DNA of 10,597 nt from Candidatus Poribacteria bacterium (GTDB lineage: Bacteria > Poribacteria > WGA-4E > UBA9662). The notes beneath the pieces were generated by a model. That model was not told the origin of the DNA and did no database searches. It saw only the letters and a program-made list of their open reading frames with translations. Position 1 is the first letter of the stretch. Each line of letters opens with the position of its first letter. Below, piece by piece: positions 1-6,475 of the stretch. The stretch covers positions 1-10,597 of the forward strand of contig PBVO01000159.1 in the NCBI GenBank assembly GCA_002729015.1, in the 5' to 3' direction. The position numbers and the translations under genes were made by a program.

Positions 1-57
1 ACATTTTTCATATTCCAAATTAACTACAGAAAGGTATGATAAAAGAGAAGACAAATC

Positions 58-78
58 TTAGCACAATATACGTGCTAG
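58..78 (-). terminator. Candidate terminator hairpin after the TPR gene
   Basis: A six-base-pair stem (TAGCAC at 59-64 with GTGCTA at 72-77, plus a T-G wobble at 58/78) closes a seven-base loop. It begins three bases past the TGA stop of the minus-strand gene. On that strand the stem is followed by a pyrimidine-rich stretch with a TTTT run rather than a clean U-tract, so it may be a weak intrinsic terminator or only a 3'-end stabilising hairpin. Confidence 0.4.
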
Positions 79-80
79 CG

Positions 81-1883
81 TCAATTATCACCTTTTTTTT
101 GGCGAGCTAGATTCAAGTTTCTTCTTAATACGGAACTTTTTGGTATTAACTTTAATCCTGATTCAAGATATTGAATCCCCTTTTTTGTCTCGCCAGAATT
201 TAGTGACCTAACTGCTTCGTCGTTGTAGTATGCCTCAGCTATATTTTCAAACTTTCTTCTATTTCTTTTTGACCGATTAATACCCTTAATTATGATCTCG
301 TCAGCTTGATCCGACTGGTTTCTCTTGAAGCAAAAATTGGCCCAATCCAACATAATAGCATCCCAGTTATTGAGTAACGTTTTATCTGTGGGTTTTATTG
401 ATATCCCATTTTCGATGATTTTTACTGCAGATTCAAACTTCTGCAGTTTTGCAAGTTCCAACGCCCAATTGTTATATACTAGAGTCTTTGCTTTTAGTAG
501 CTGGTGCAGACTTGGTAAGACCTCTTCCCCTCTCTCCAGTAATTTAATTGCTTGTAAAAACTGTCTCTGGTTGGCTAACTTCTGAGCAGGGGCAATGTAC
601 ACAAATGCGAATGCTTCTAACAAAATCTTGTCATTTGGTTTATCTCTTAGGGCTTTGCGAAAAATCGGCACTGATTCTTCTACCGATAGACCTTTTGTCG
701 ATTCAACAATTAAATTGACGTTTAGCTGGTCAAAAGTTTCTTCTTTGGGCAAAGCTGATTTGGCTTTGGTGATTAACTGTTTAGCCTTCTTAAATTGGCC
801 ATTTCTAACAGCCAATTGGATTTGATCAATATAGGCAGCCCGTAGGTTCTGTTCTAGTCGTCGGTCTTTTGGGTACTCTTGTAATCCAGTTTCAACAACT
901 TGGATACCTTGCATAAACTGATTTGATTTAAGTAGATGATAGCTCCAATTGACATAAACGTTATATCGAAGCTGCCTAGGTTGTTTCATGTATGGAAATA
1001 GATCTAAAGATTTTTCGATAACAAAGAGTGCGTCAGAATAACGCTTAGCGTGATCAAGTGATATTATGTAGTTAGACAACCCACTTTCCCAAGAATTGGT
1101 ATTCCTAGGTAAATCTCCTGCCAAGTACCAACCCAAATGTAGAGCCTTAGCAGCTTCAGCGTGCCGATTTTGGTCGCTAAGTGTCTTGTATCGGTTTGAA
1201 TAGATTAGGGAAATCATCTGTTTGTCGCTGATTTCTGATCGTGCTCGGTAATTGCGTTGAGGCACATAAGCGAATCCAGTCAATTGGCCAAATTGGTCTA
1301 ATATATCTTTTCTCGTGGAAGGATCAAATCCATATTTGATTGTTGTTTCAACATCTATTTTTTTGGTTGGGAGCTTTAGTTGGGAAAAAGCATGGTCTTT
1401 AACAATAACCCCCGTGATGTTTATCGCGAATTTACGGCAAACAATAGCATAAAGTACTGAAGACGAAACGCAATTAAAATCTCTGTTCTGTAGGCTAGTG
1501 TCAAGGCGGGTTTGTTTTGCTTTGTAGGAGCGAAAGAAACGAGTGTGAAGCCAATGCAGGATGAACTCAGCACGCTCTATTTTCTGACCCGATACTTTTT
1601 GAGTTTCTAGAGCGACAGAGAGGTCCCGGGTAATACTGTCGATGCTTCGTTTGAATCTTGTCATTTCTTTTTGTTGGACACCAGAGGCGAACAAAGCAAA
1701 AGTTGCGTAGTTATCATAGGTATATGGTTCATTTGTGTTCACCATTCGCTTTTCATGCTCAGATAACGTTATGATGGTTTCAAACTCTTTCTCAATTGTG
1801 GATTGACTTAAAATGTTAGTTGGCATGAGCATGGCGAGTCCAATTAAGATTGGAATATTGCACCTAGAAAACAGGTTAGACAT
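81..1883 (-). CDS. Secreted transglutaminase-like/TPR repeat protein
   Basis: The 600-residue product starts with a short charged region and a hydrophobic stretch (about residues 9-26), read as a Sec signal peptide, so it probably acts outside the cytoplasm. Residues about 100-210 resemble a SirB1/transglutaminase-like core: a candidate nucleophile Cys138 in NCVSSSVLYA, a candidate His164 in VKDHAF, and a following DVETT...YGFDP segment that could supply the acidic residue (Asp187). From about residue 240 to the end there are repeated helical pairs of TPR type, for example around 270-300, 306-340, 346-380, 430-456, 470-498, 505-534 and 548-582. Such proteins are usually thought to bind partners or act on peptide bonds, but no substrate can be read from the sequence. 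The gene diverges from the muconate-lactonizing-like gene. No Shine-Dalgarno sequence precedes the ATG; a TATGAT hexamer lies 11 bases upstream of it. The TPR call is firm; the enzymatic domain call is moderate. Confidence 0.85.
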   Translation of the reverse strand: MSNLFSRCNIPILIGLAMLMPTNILSQSTIEKEFETIITLSEHEKRMVNTNEPYTYDNYATFALFASGVQQKEMTRFKRSIDSITRDLSVALETQKVSGQKIERAEFILHWLHTRFFRSYKAKQTRLDTSLQNRDFNCVSSSVLYAIVCRKFAINITGVIVKDHAFSQLKLPTKKIDVETTIKYGFDPSTRKDILDQFGQLTGFAYVPQRNYRARSEISDKQMISLIYSNRYKTLSDQNRHAEAAKALHLGWYLAGDLPRNTNSWESGLSNYIISLDHAKRYSDALFVIEKSLDLFPYMKQPRQLRYNVYVNWSYHLLKSNQFMQGIQVVETGLQEYPKDRRLEQNLRAAYIDQIQLAVRNGQFKKAKQLITKAKSALPKEETFDQLNVNLIVESTKGLSVEESVPIFRKALRDKPNDKILLEAFAFVYIAPAQKLANQRQFLQAIKLLERGEEVLPSLHQLLKAKTLVYNNWALELAKLQKFESAVKIIENGISIKPTDKTLLNNWDAIMLDWANFCFKRNQSDQADEIIIKGINRSKRNRRKFENIAEAYYNDEAVRSLNSGETKKGIQYLESGLKLIPKSSVLRRNLNLARQKKGDN

Positions 1884-1964
1884 AGTTGAATCATATCATA
1901 AACTGTGTTAGATTGAAGACTCGTTGCTAAATTCAGAATTAATGCTATCTTATTGAATGCTATT
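1884..1964. promoter_or_regulatory. Divergent promoter region
   Basis: This 81-bp gap must carry the start signals of both divergent genes. On the plus strand TTGCTA (1924-1929), a 16-bp spacer and TATCTT (1946-1951) match the sigma70 consensus at four of six positions each. Initiation there would fall near 1958, after the TTG at 1953 and just before the ATG at 1965. On the minus strand TATGAT (1895-1900) is a possible -10 with no clear -35. Both assignments are weak in such AT-rich DNA. Confidence 0.3.
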
Positions 1965-3086
1965 ATGTCGAAAATTGAACGTGTGGAGATTTTTCCAGTT
2001 AAAGTAGGTCTTAAAACAACCTTCGATATCGGAACTGGGTTCGTTGGTGATAACTTATCTGCTGGTGATCACTTGTTTGTTAAAATTGTCACCGAAGATG
2101 GTCTTATTGGTTGGGGAGAACAACGTGCTTTACCCTCTTGGAGTTACGAAACTATAGAGTCTATGGTAACGACGATTAGTCGTTATATCAAGCCAATTCT
2201 CTTGGGATCCAACCCATTACAGATCAATCTTATTCATCAAAAAATAAGCCAAATCATAAAACCTTCAGTTAGCAATGGTCACCCATTCGCAGTAGCCGCT
2301 GTTGATATCGCTTTGCATGATTTAGTTGGACATATGCTAGGAGCACCGATTCATGCCTTGCTCGGTGGGAAAAAGTACAATCAGCTACCACTCTGCTATG
2401 CGCTCAGTATTGATCAGCCCAAAATTATGGCTCAGCAAGCTCTACTTCTTTCTCCTTGTAGACACTTCAAAGTTAAGATCAACGGTGACCCAGATCTTGA
2501 TGAAGATCGGATCAGAGCGGTGGCTGAATCTGTAAAACATGCTGAGATTTGGATTGATGCTAACCAAAGTTATACTCTTTCTCAAGCCATAAGTTTACTT
2601 CGACGAATTGAAAATTTACCGGCTGTTAAAGTTTTTGAGCAGCCACTAATAAGCCAAGATTGGCTAGGCTTAAAACGAATACGCGAAAACAGCCATGTTC
2701 CGATTGCAGTTGATGAAGGGTGTTTTTCCATCTATGACCTAGCAAAAATCATCCGACTTGAGTGTGTCGATGCTGTAGTCTTAAAAATTTGCAAATCGGC
2801 TGGAATCCGTCAATGCTGGCAGGTAGCTCACTTAGCCTCGGCTAATTCTATTGAATTATTCGGTAGTGGTTTAACTGAATCAGGCGTTGGTTTTATCGCG
2901 TCAACCCACCTTTTTTCAACCCTGGATTTGGTTTTTCCACCAGAGCTAAATGCGCCAGTGTTCTTGGATAATATGGTTGCAACCAACTTGACAATTGACC
3001 AAGCTGTTGTCAATGTTCCAGATGCAGCTGGGCTTGGCATTGTACCAGATGAAAATTATATAATCGATCACAGCTTCAAAATATGA
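1965..3086 (+). CDS. Enolase-superfamily enzyme, muconate-lactonizing (MLE) subgroup
   Basis: The reading frame opens at TTG 1953, but I choose the ATG at 1965 (product 373 residues) because SKIERVEIFPVKV is a typical family N-terminus; residue numbers below count from the TTG. An N-terminal capping domain (about 7-135) precedes the TIM-barrel. Catalytic positions are intact: the KVK motif (Lys173, Lys175) after the second barrel strand, metal ligands Asp202 (IDANQ), Glu229 (FEQPL) and Asp254 (VDEG), and Lys278 (VVLKICKSAG). The SGLTESGVGFIAS.H segment (305-319) also resembles MLE-type proteins. The two-lysine arrangement places it in the MLE subgroup, whose members include cycloisomerases, dipeptide epimerases, N-acylamino-acid racemases and o-succinylbenzoate synthases. 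All use Mg-stabilised enolate chemistry. The substrate cannot be told from the sequence, and the neighbouring membrane protein does not help. No Shine-Dalgarno sequence is visible. Confidence 0.9.
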   Translation: MSKIERVEIFPVKVGLKTTFDIGTGFVGDNLSAGDHLFVKIVTEDGLIGWGEQRALPSWSYETIESMVTTISRYIKPILLGSNPLQINLIHQKISQIIKPSVSNGHPFAVAAVDIALHDLVGHMLGAPIHALLGGKKYNQLPLCYALSIDQPKIMAQQALLLSPCRHFKVKINGDPDLDEDRIRAVAESVKHAEIWIDANQSYTLSQAISLLRRIENLPAVKVFEQPLISQDWLGLKRIRENSHVPIAVDEGCFSIYDLAKIIRLECVDAVVLKICKSAGIRQCWQVAHLASANSIELFGSGLTESGVGFIASTHLFSTLDLVFPPELNAPVFLDNMVATNLTIDQAVVNVPDAAGLGIVPDENYIIDHSFKI

Positions 3087-3116
3087 GTATACGATCCAAA
3101 GCTGGCCAAATTTTGA

Positions 3117-4304
3117 ATGGCATATCATTTTAGAACTATCTCGAAATATGTAGTTATGTTAGCAAAACTGGTTAAGAAAACCCCCGTTGAGATTCGGTAT
3201 ATTGCTGTTTTATTTTTTAGTTCAAGGCTTATATTGACGTTGATCGGTGTTTTTTCTCGTTTTTACTTACAACAGAGAATTGACTTCAGTAAAGTACCCC
3301 ATAGAGCACCAACCTATCCCGACACCCACACTTGGTTGAATATTTGGGGCGTTTGGGATACTGGCTGGTATCTAAATATCGCTCAGAATTGGTATAACAA
3401 CATTTTAAATGGTCATGGAGGGGCTAATTACGGTTTTTTCCCTTTCTACCCATTTTTGATTCGAATAGTGGGTTTTATCATAGGAAATAATTTTATTAGT
3501 GGGTTACTAATTTCTAATATGGCTTTTTTATTTGGAGCTTACGTACTTCACAAACTTGTTTCGAATCAGTCAGGTTCAGAAACAGCGGACCGAGCCGTCT
3601 TATTCATGTTCTTGTTTCCAACGGCATTTATCTTTTCTGCTGTTTTTTCTGAATCCTTGTTTGTATTGTGTATGCTATCCGCTTTTTACTTTGCCAAACA
3701 GGATCGTTGGTTTCTGGCAGGTGTTTTTGGCGGTTTAGTTGCTCTCACTCGATCGGTTGGTGTGTTTATTAGTTTGCCTCTATTTCTACTCTATCTACAA
3801 AATCGCAGTTTCAATTTACATAAAATTCGGGCCGATATCTTGTGCTTGGCCTTCGTTCCGTTGGGTCTAGGCTTATTTTGCTTGCAGTGCTATTTGGTAA
3901 CAGGAGACTTTTTGGCTTTTGCTCATATTCAACAGACTGGTTGGGGACATGAATTGACTAATCCATTGATAGTCTTATGGCGAAGTTTACAAGATGGTAA
4001 TATTTTACACCTTTGTAATGGCATTTTCTCAATCAGTATGATCTTCATAATTTGTATAGGCATACGGCAGATACCTTTGGCTTATTCGCTGATGGCAATG
4101 ATTTTAATGATCTTTCCACCGCTTGCAGGTCATACGTGTATGAATAGCATGTTGCGCTACTCGTTAGTAGTTTTTCCCATTTATATACTGTGTGCCAAGA
4201 TTCCTGCACATAGTTGGTACTATCAACTGACAGTAACTAGTTTGTCAATGTTGCAGGGGGCTTTGATGGTCTTTTGGACTAATAGTTTTGATTTGATTAT
4301 CTGA
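3117..4304 (+). CDS. Polytopic membrane glycosyltransferase, PIG-V/mannosyltransferase-like
   Basis: The 395-residue product is strongly hydrophobic, with about nine to eleven predicted membrane segments (for example 27-49, 104-122, 125-145, 159-193, 199-224, 240-262, 303-336, 345-360, 370-388). The first large external loop carries WGVWDTGWYLNIAQNWY (77-93), with an aspartate at 81, and then FFPFYP (107-112). The pattern W-D-x-x-WYLxIA followed by FFPxYP is characteristic of bacterial relatives of PIG-V (the GPI mannosyltransferase 2 family), which use polyprenyl-phosphate sugars in the membrane. Further shared-looking segments are SAVFSESLF (174-182), ALTRSVG (209-215) and MLRYSLVVFP (345-354). 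Acceptor and sugar are unknown; bacteria lack GPI anchors, so lipid or surface-polymer glycosylation is more likely. It lies 30 bp after the MLE-like gene on the same strand and is probably co-transcribed. The start is uncertain: Met1 (3117) and Met14 (3156) both lack a good ribosome site. Confidence 0.8.
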   Translation: MAYHFRTISKYVVMLAKLVKKTPVEIRYIAVLFFSSRLILTLIGVFSRFYLQQRIDFSKVPHRAPTYPDTHTWLNIWGVWDTGWYLNIAQNWYNNILNGHGGANYGFFPFYPFLIRIVGFIIGNNFISGLLISNMAFLFGAYVLHKLVSNQSGSETADRAVLFMFLFPTAFIFSAVFSESLFVLCMLSAFYFAKQDRWFLAGVFGGLVALTRSVGVFISLPLFLLYLQNRSFNLHKIRADILCLAFVPLGLGLFCLQCYLVTGDFLAFAHIQQTGWGHELTNPLIVLWRSLQDGNILHLCNGIFSISMIFIICIGIRQIPLAYSLMAMILMIFPPLAGHTCMNSMLRYSLVVFPIYILCAKIPAHSWYYQLTVTSLSMLQGALMVFWTNSFDLII

Positions 4305-4415
4305 TTGTTTGTAAACTTATTCAGGGTCAACATAGTAGTGTCTCAGTCATAGATGGATTTAAGTGGCAAAATCGAAAAACTATATAATTTTGAACTCCTT
4401 CTGTTTCCATTACTA

Positions 4416-4438
4416 ACCTGATCTTGCTTGGATCAGGT
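4416..4438. terminator. Perfect 8-bp hairpin, possible terminator of the upstream unit
   Basis: ACCTGATC (4416-4423) and GATCAGGT (4431-4438) are exact inverse complements around a seven-base TTGCTTG loop, 112 bases beyond the glycosyltransferase stop. No U-tract follows on either strand, so it does not meet the intrinsic terminator definition. It may instead stabilise a 3' end, act with Rho, or be a dyad binding site. Confidence 0.35.
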
Positions 4439-4648
4439 GTCGTACCTATTTACGTACGCTTCTATAGAAAATGCTACTAATTGTAACTTTTGCGTCTTAA
4501 ACTGGGTTTGTGGGTATCTAATAAAGTATGCTCTATCACTTGGTTATTAACATTTGTGAGATTTATTGCAAATGGTATTTCCTAAGATGACCTGAATATA
4601 ACTCTACCGTTATATGTTAATTTCGTGAAGGTGATAAATTACTAACTC

Positions 4649-4788
4649 TTGGCTCTATCGAACTTTAGACCTAGAGCTAAGGCTGGAAGGCCCTTATTAA
4701 GCCAATGGTCTTGATGGTTTCAAACTGACCATAATAGAAGTAGCATTAGTTATGCTATTGATTCACGTCCATTATCGCCATCGGTGAT
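4649..4788 (+). ncRNA. Candidate structured RNA: four adjacent hairpins
   Basis: Four stems follow one another. (1) TTGGCT 4649-4654 pairs with AGCCAA 4700-4705 and encloses CTTTAG 4663-4668 paired with CTAAGG 4677-4682 (one G-T). (2) TGGTC-TTGA 4706-4714 pairs with TCAA 4720-4723 and GACCA 4727-4731, with a three-base bulge. (3) AGTAGCAT 4739-4746 pairs with ATGCTATT 4752-4759 (one G-T). (4) ATCGCC 4774-4779 pairs with GGTGAT 4783-4788 (one G-T). The run ends just before the pdxS -35 element. The plus strand is assumed. The same pairing could arise by chance in AT-rich DNA, and no known RNA family was recognised. Confidence 0.2.
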
Positions 4789-4793
4789 TTGGC

Positions 4794-4822
4794 TTGAACT
4801 GGTCTAGGCTGTGGGCTATAAT
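4794..4822 (+). promoter_or_regulatory. Sigma70-type promoter of the pdxS-pdxT-mqnE-mqnA unit
   Basis: TTGAAC (4794-4799) and a perfect TATAAT (4817-4822) are separated by exactly 17 bp. This is the best promoter match in the window. Transcription would begin near 4829, giving a leader of about 100 bases before the pdxS ATG. The bases at and just after the expected start are GC-rich, including the palindrome CCGCGCGG at 4830-4837, which contrasts with the surrounding AT-rich DNA. Confidence 0.7.
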
Positions 4823-4917
4823 CTGTGAGCCGCGCGGGCGGGAAACATTCTCTAAAAAAAATAATGCCAGATAACCCAAATCTTTATTGACTTAACAAGA
4901 AAGAAATATCAATGAAC

Positions 4918-4922
4918 AAGGA
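4918..4922 (+). promoter_or_regulatory. Ribosome binding site of pdxS
   Basis: AAGGA ends six bases before the ATG at 4929, a near-ideal spacing. It is one of only two clear Shine-Dalgarno sequences in the window and fixes the pdxS start. Confidence 0.7.
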
Positions 4923-4928
4923 TTAAAC

Positions 4929-5819
4929 ATGGTGTGGTACCAAGAGGAAGAATATAGAAAAAAAACGGCTCTTGCTGAAATGCTGAAAGGAGGCGTCATA
5001 ATGGACGTATCCAACGTAGAACAAGCTAAAATTGCTGAAGAAGCGGGCGCCGTATCAGTCATGGCATTGGAACGTATTCCTGCAGATATTCGCCGAGACG
5101 GAGGCGTTGCCCGAATGAGCGACCCTCTGTTAATTCGTGAAATTCAGGAAAGTGTTACGATTCCAGTAATGGCAAAGTGCCGAATTGGCCACTTTGCTGA
5201 AGCACAAGTTTTGGAGTCTCTAGAAGTTGACTTCATCGATGAAAGCGAAGTTTTGACTCCGGCTGACAATCAGTACCATATCGATAAATGGCGTTTTAAG
5301 GTTCCCTTTGTTTGTGGATGCCGTAATTTGGGAGAAGCCTTACGCAGAATTGCGGAGGGGGCAGCTCTGATTCGCACTAAAGGTGAGGCTGGTACTGGTA
5401 ACATCATTGAAGCTGTTCGGCATATGCGTTCTGTTCAAAGCGAAATCAAGCAAATTTGTGCATTAGGTCCCGAAGAATTAGTCGATTTTGGTAAAACTAT
5501 CGGTGCTCCAGTCGAACTAATTCGGAGCGTTAAGGAAAACGGTAAGCTCCCCGTACCTAACTTTGCTGCAGGAGGCATTGCTACACCAGCAGATGCCGCA
5601 TTGATGATGCAACTCGGAGCCGAGACGGTGTTTGTTGGTAGCGGCATCTACAAATCTGATAACCCCCCAGAGCGTGCCAGAGCTATTGTTCATGCAACAA
5701 CGCATTATCTTGACCCTGACGAAGTTGCAAAAGCAAGCGAGGGTATTGGCGAAGCTATGAAGGGAATTGAAATCGACGATATTCCAGAGGCTGAGCGTAT
5801 GCAGGAGAGAGGTTGGTAG
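4929..5819 (+). CDS. pdxS: Pyridoxal 5'-phosphate synthase, synthase subunit PdxS
   Basis: PdxS condenses ribose 5-phosphate (or ribulose 5-phosphate), glyceraldehyde 3-phosphate and ammonia to give pyridoxal 5'-phosphate directly, in the cytoplasm, as a dodecamer with PdxT. The 296-residue product is full length for the family and matches it along its whole length. Landmarks are [10 protein letters not shown] with Asp26, [22 protein letters not shown] (positions 45-66), the first catalytic lysine Lys83 in VMAKCRIGH, the second lysine Lys151 in [10 protein letters not shown], the phosphate-binding [16 protein letters not shown] and FVGSGIYKS segments, and the conserved C-terminus ERMQERGW. 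The start is supported by an AAGGA ribosome site. It is the first gene of a four-gene unit behind a strong promoter, 27 bp before pdxT, its ammonia-supplying partner. Nothing is missing or truncated. Confidence 0.98.
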   Translation: MVWYQEEEYRKKTALAEMLKGGVIMDVSNVEQAKIAEEAGAVSVMALERIPADIRRDGGVARMSDPLLIREIQESVTIPVMAKCRIGHFAEAQVLESLEVDFIDESEVLTPADNQYHIDKWRFKVPFVCGCRNLGEALRRIAEGAALIRTKGEAGTGNIIEAVRHMRSVQSEIKQICALGPEELVDFGKTIGAPVELIRSVKENGKLPVPNFAAGGIATPADAALMMQLGAETVFVGSGIYKSDNPPERARAIVHATTHYLDPDEVAKASEGIGEAMKGIEIDDIPEAERMQERGW

Positions 5820-5846
5820 CAGCAAATAGGGTTCAATAAACAAGTA

Positions 5847-6443
5847 ATGAAGATTGGTGTACTAGCTCTACAAGGCGACTTTTCACTCCACCAAGTGTCC
5901 CTTGAACGGATGAATGTGGAAACTACACTAGTTCGAAAACCGACAGAGTTGCACGGTTGTACAGGCTTAATCATGCCTGGTGGTGAGTCAACAACGTTGA
6001 TTAAGTTACTTCATAATATTGGGCTTGTTGATCCGATTCGCGCATTTGCACAGCACCACCCGATATTCGGTACATGCGCGGGCTCGATTTTACTTGCGAC
6101 ACATGTCTCGAACCATCCTATGGAACCACTTGGGCTAATTAACGCCAGTATTGAAAGAAATGCTTACGGTCGACAAGTCGATTCGTTTATTGATTCCCTT
6201 GAACTTAAGTTAGATGGGAAAATCACTGCCTTTGAAGGTGTATTTATCCGTGCACCCAAAATTCAAACGGTGGGGCCAGATGTAAACGTGTTGGGTCTCA
6301 ATAAATTAGAACAATCATCAGAAGAGACCGTTGTCCTAGCAGAAAATGAAAGAGTCCTGATTGCGACCTTCCATCCTGAACTAACTGAAGATAATCTAGT
6401 ACATCGATACTTTGTTGATAAAGTATTGAAAACAGCGAATTAG
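5847..6443 (+). CDS. pdxT: Pyridoxal 5'-phosphate synthase, glutaminase subunit PdxT
   Basis: PdxT hydrolyses glutamine and passes the ammonia to PdxS. The 198-residue product is a class I glutamine amidotransferase of the usual size. It begins with MKIGVLALQGDFSLH, typical of PdxT, and carries MPGGEST (43-49, oxyanion-hole region), the nucleophile Cys77 in FGTCAG, the family-specific RNAYGRQ (104-110), EGVFIRAP (130-137), and the catalytic pair His176 and Glu178 in TFHPELT. All triad residues are therefore present. It follows pdxS by 27 bases and precedes mqnE by 32. No good Shine-Dalgarno sequence stands before the ATG, so expression may depend on coupling to pdxS translation. Confidence 0.97.
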   Translation: MKIGVLALQGDFSLHQVSLERMNVETTLVRKPTELHGCTGLIMPGGESTTLIKLLHNIGLVDPIRAFAQHHPIFGTCAGSILLATHVSNHPMEPLGLINASIERNAYGRQVDSFIDSLELKLDGKITAFEGVFIRAPKIQTVGPDVNVLGLNKLEQSSEETVVLAENERVLIATFHPELTEDNLVHRYFVDKVLKTAN

Positions 6444-6458
6444 TAAACAATATCCAAC

Positions 6459-6465
6459 AGAGGGA
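6459..6465 (+). promoter_or_regulatory. Ribosome binding site of mqnE
   Basis: The purine run AGAGGGA lies in the pdxT-mqnE gap, ten bases before the ATG at 6476. The spacing is slightly long but it is the only plausible ribosome site there and supports the chosen start. Confidence 0.5.
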
Positions 6466-6475
6466 ATAATCACAG

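Larger units (their letters stand above)
4305..4928. other. 624-bp intergenic region with hairpins and the pdxS promoter
   Basis: No convincing protein gene lies here: the few ATG frames are short, lack ribosome sites and do not look like proteins. The stretch contains an 8-bp perfect hairpin (4416-4438), a 5-bp stem (CGTAC/GTACG, 4441-4458), a perfect 10-bp palindrome TTCTATAGAA (4460-4469), a run of four adjacent hairpins (4649-4788), the pdxS promoter (4794-4822), a short GC-rich patch (4827-4842) and an A-rich leader. I found no tRNA or known riboswitch consensus by eye. Confidence 0.7.

Noticed and set aside
1965..3086. Assignment as MenC (o-succinylbenzoate synthase)
   Set aside because: The catalytic residues are shared by the whole subgroup, no other men genes are present, and the window encodes the alternative futalosine route.
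4353..4421. 22-codon plus-strand frame starting ATGGATTTAAGTGGC
   Set aside because: It has no ribosome site, overlaps the start of the 4416-4438 hairpin and shows no protein-like pattern.
4706..4731. GGTTTCAAAC resembling a tRNA T-arm
   Set aside because: There is no matching acceptor, anticodon or D arm in the right positions, and the stem continues as a simple hairpin.
4887..4915. TTGACT followed by TATCAAT as a second pdxS promoter
   Set aside because: The spacer is only about 14 bp, too short for sigma70, and the promoter at 4794-4822 is far better.
5517..5974. Minus-strand frames of 89-108 codons over the pdxS end and pdxT start
   Set aside because: They lie opposite clearly conserved coding sequence, and their translations are low-quality antisense shadows.
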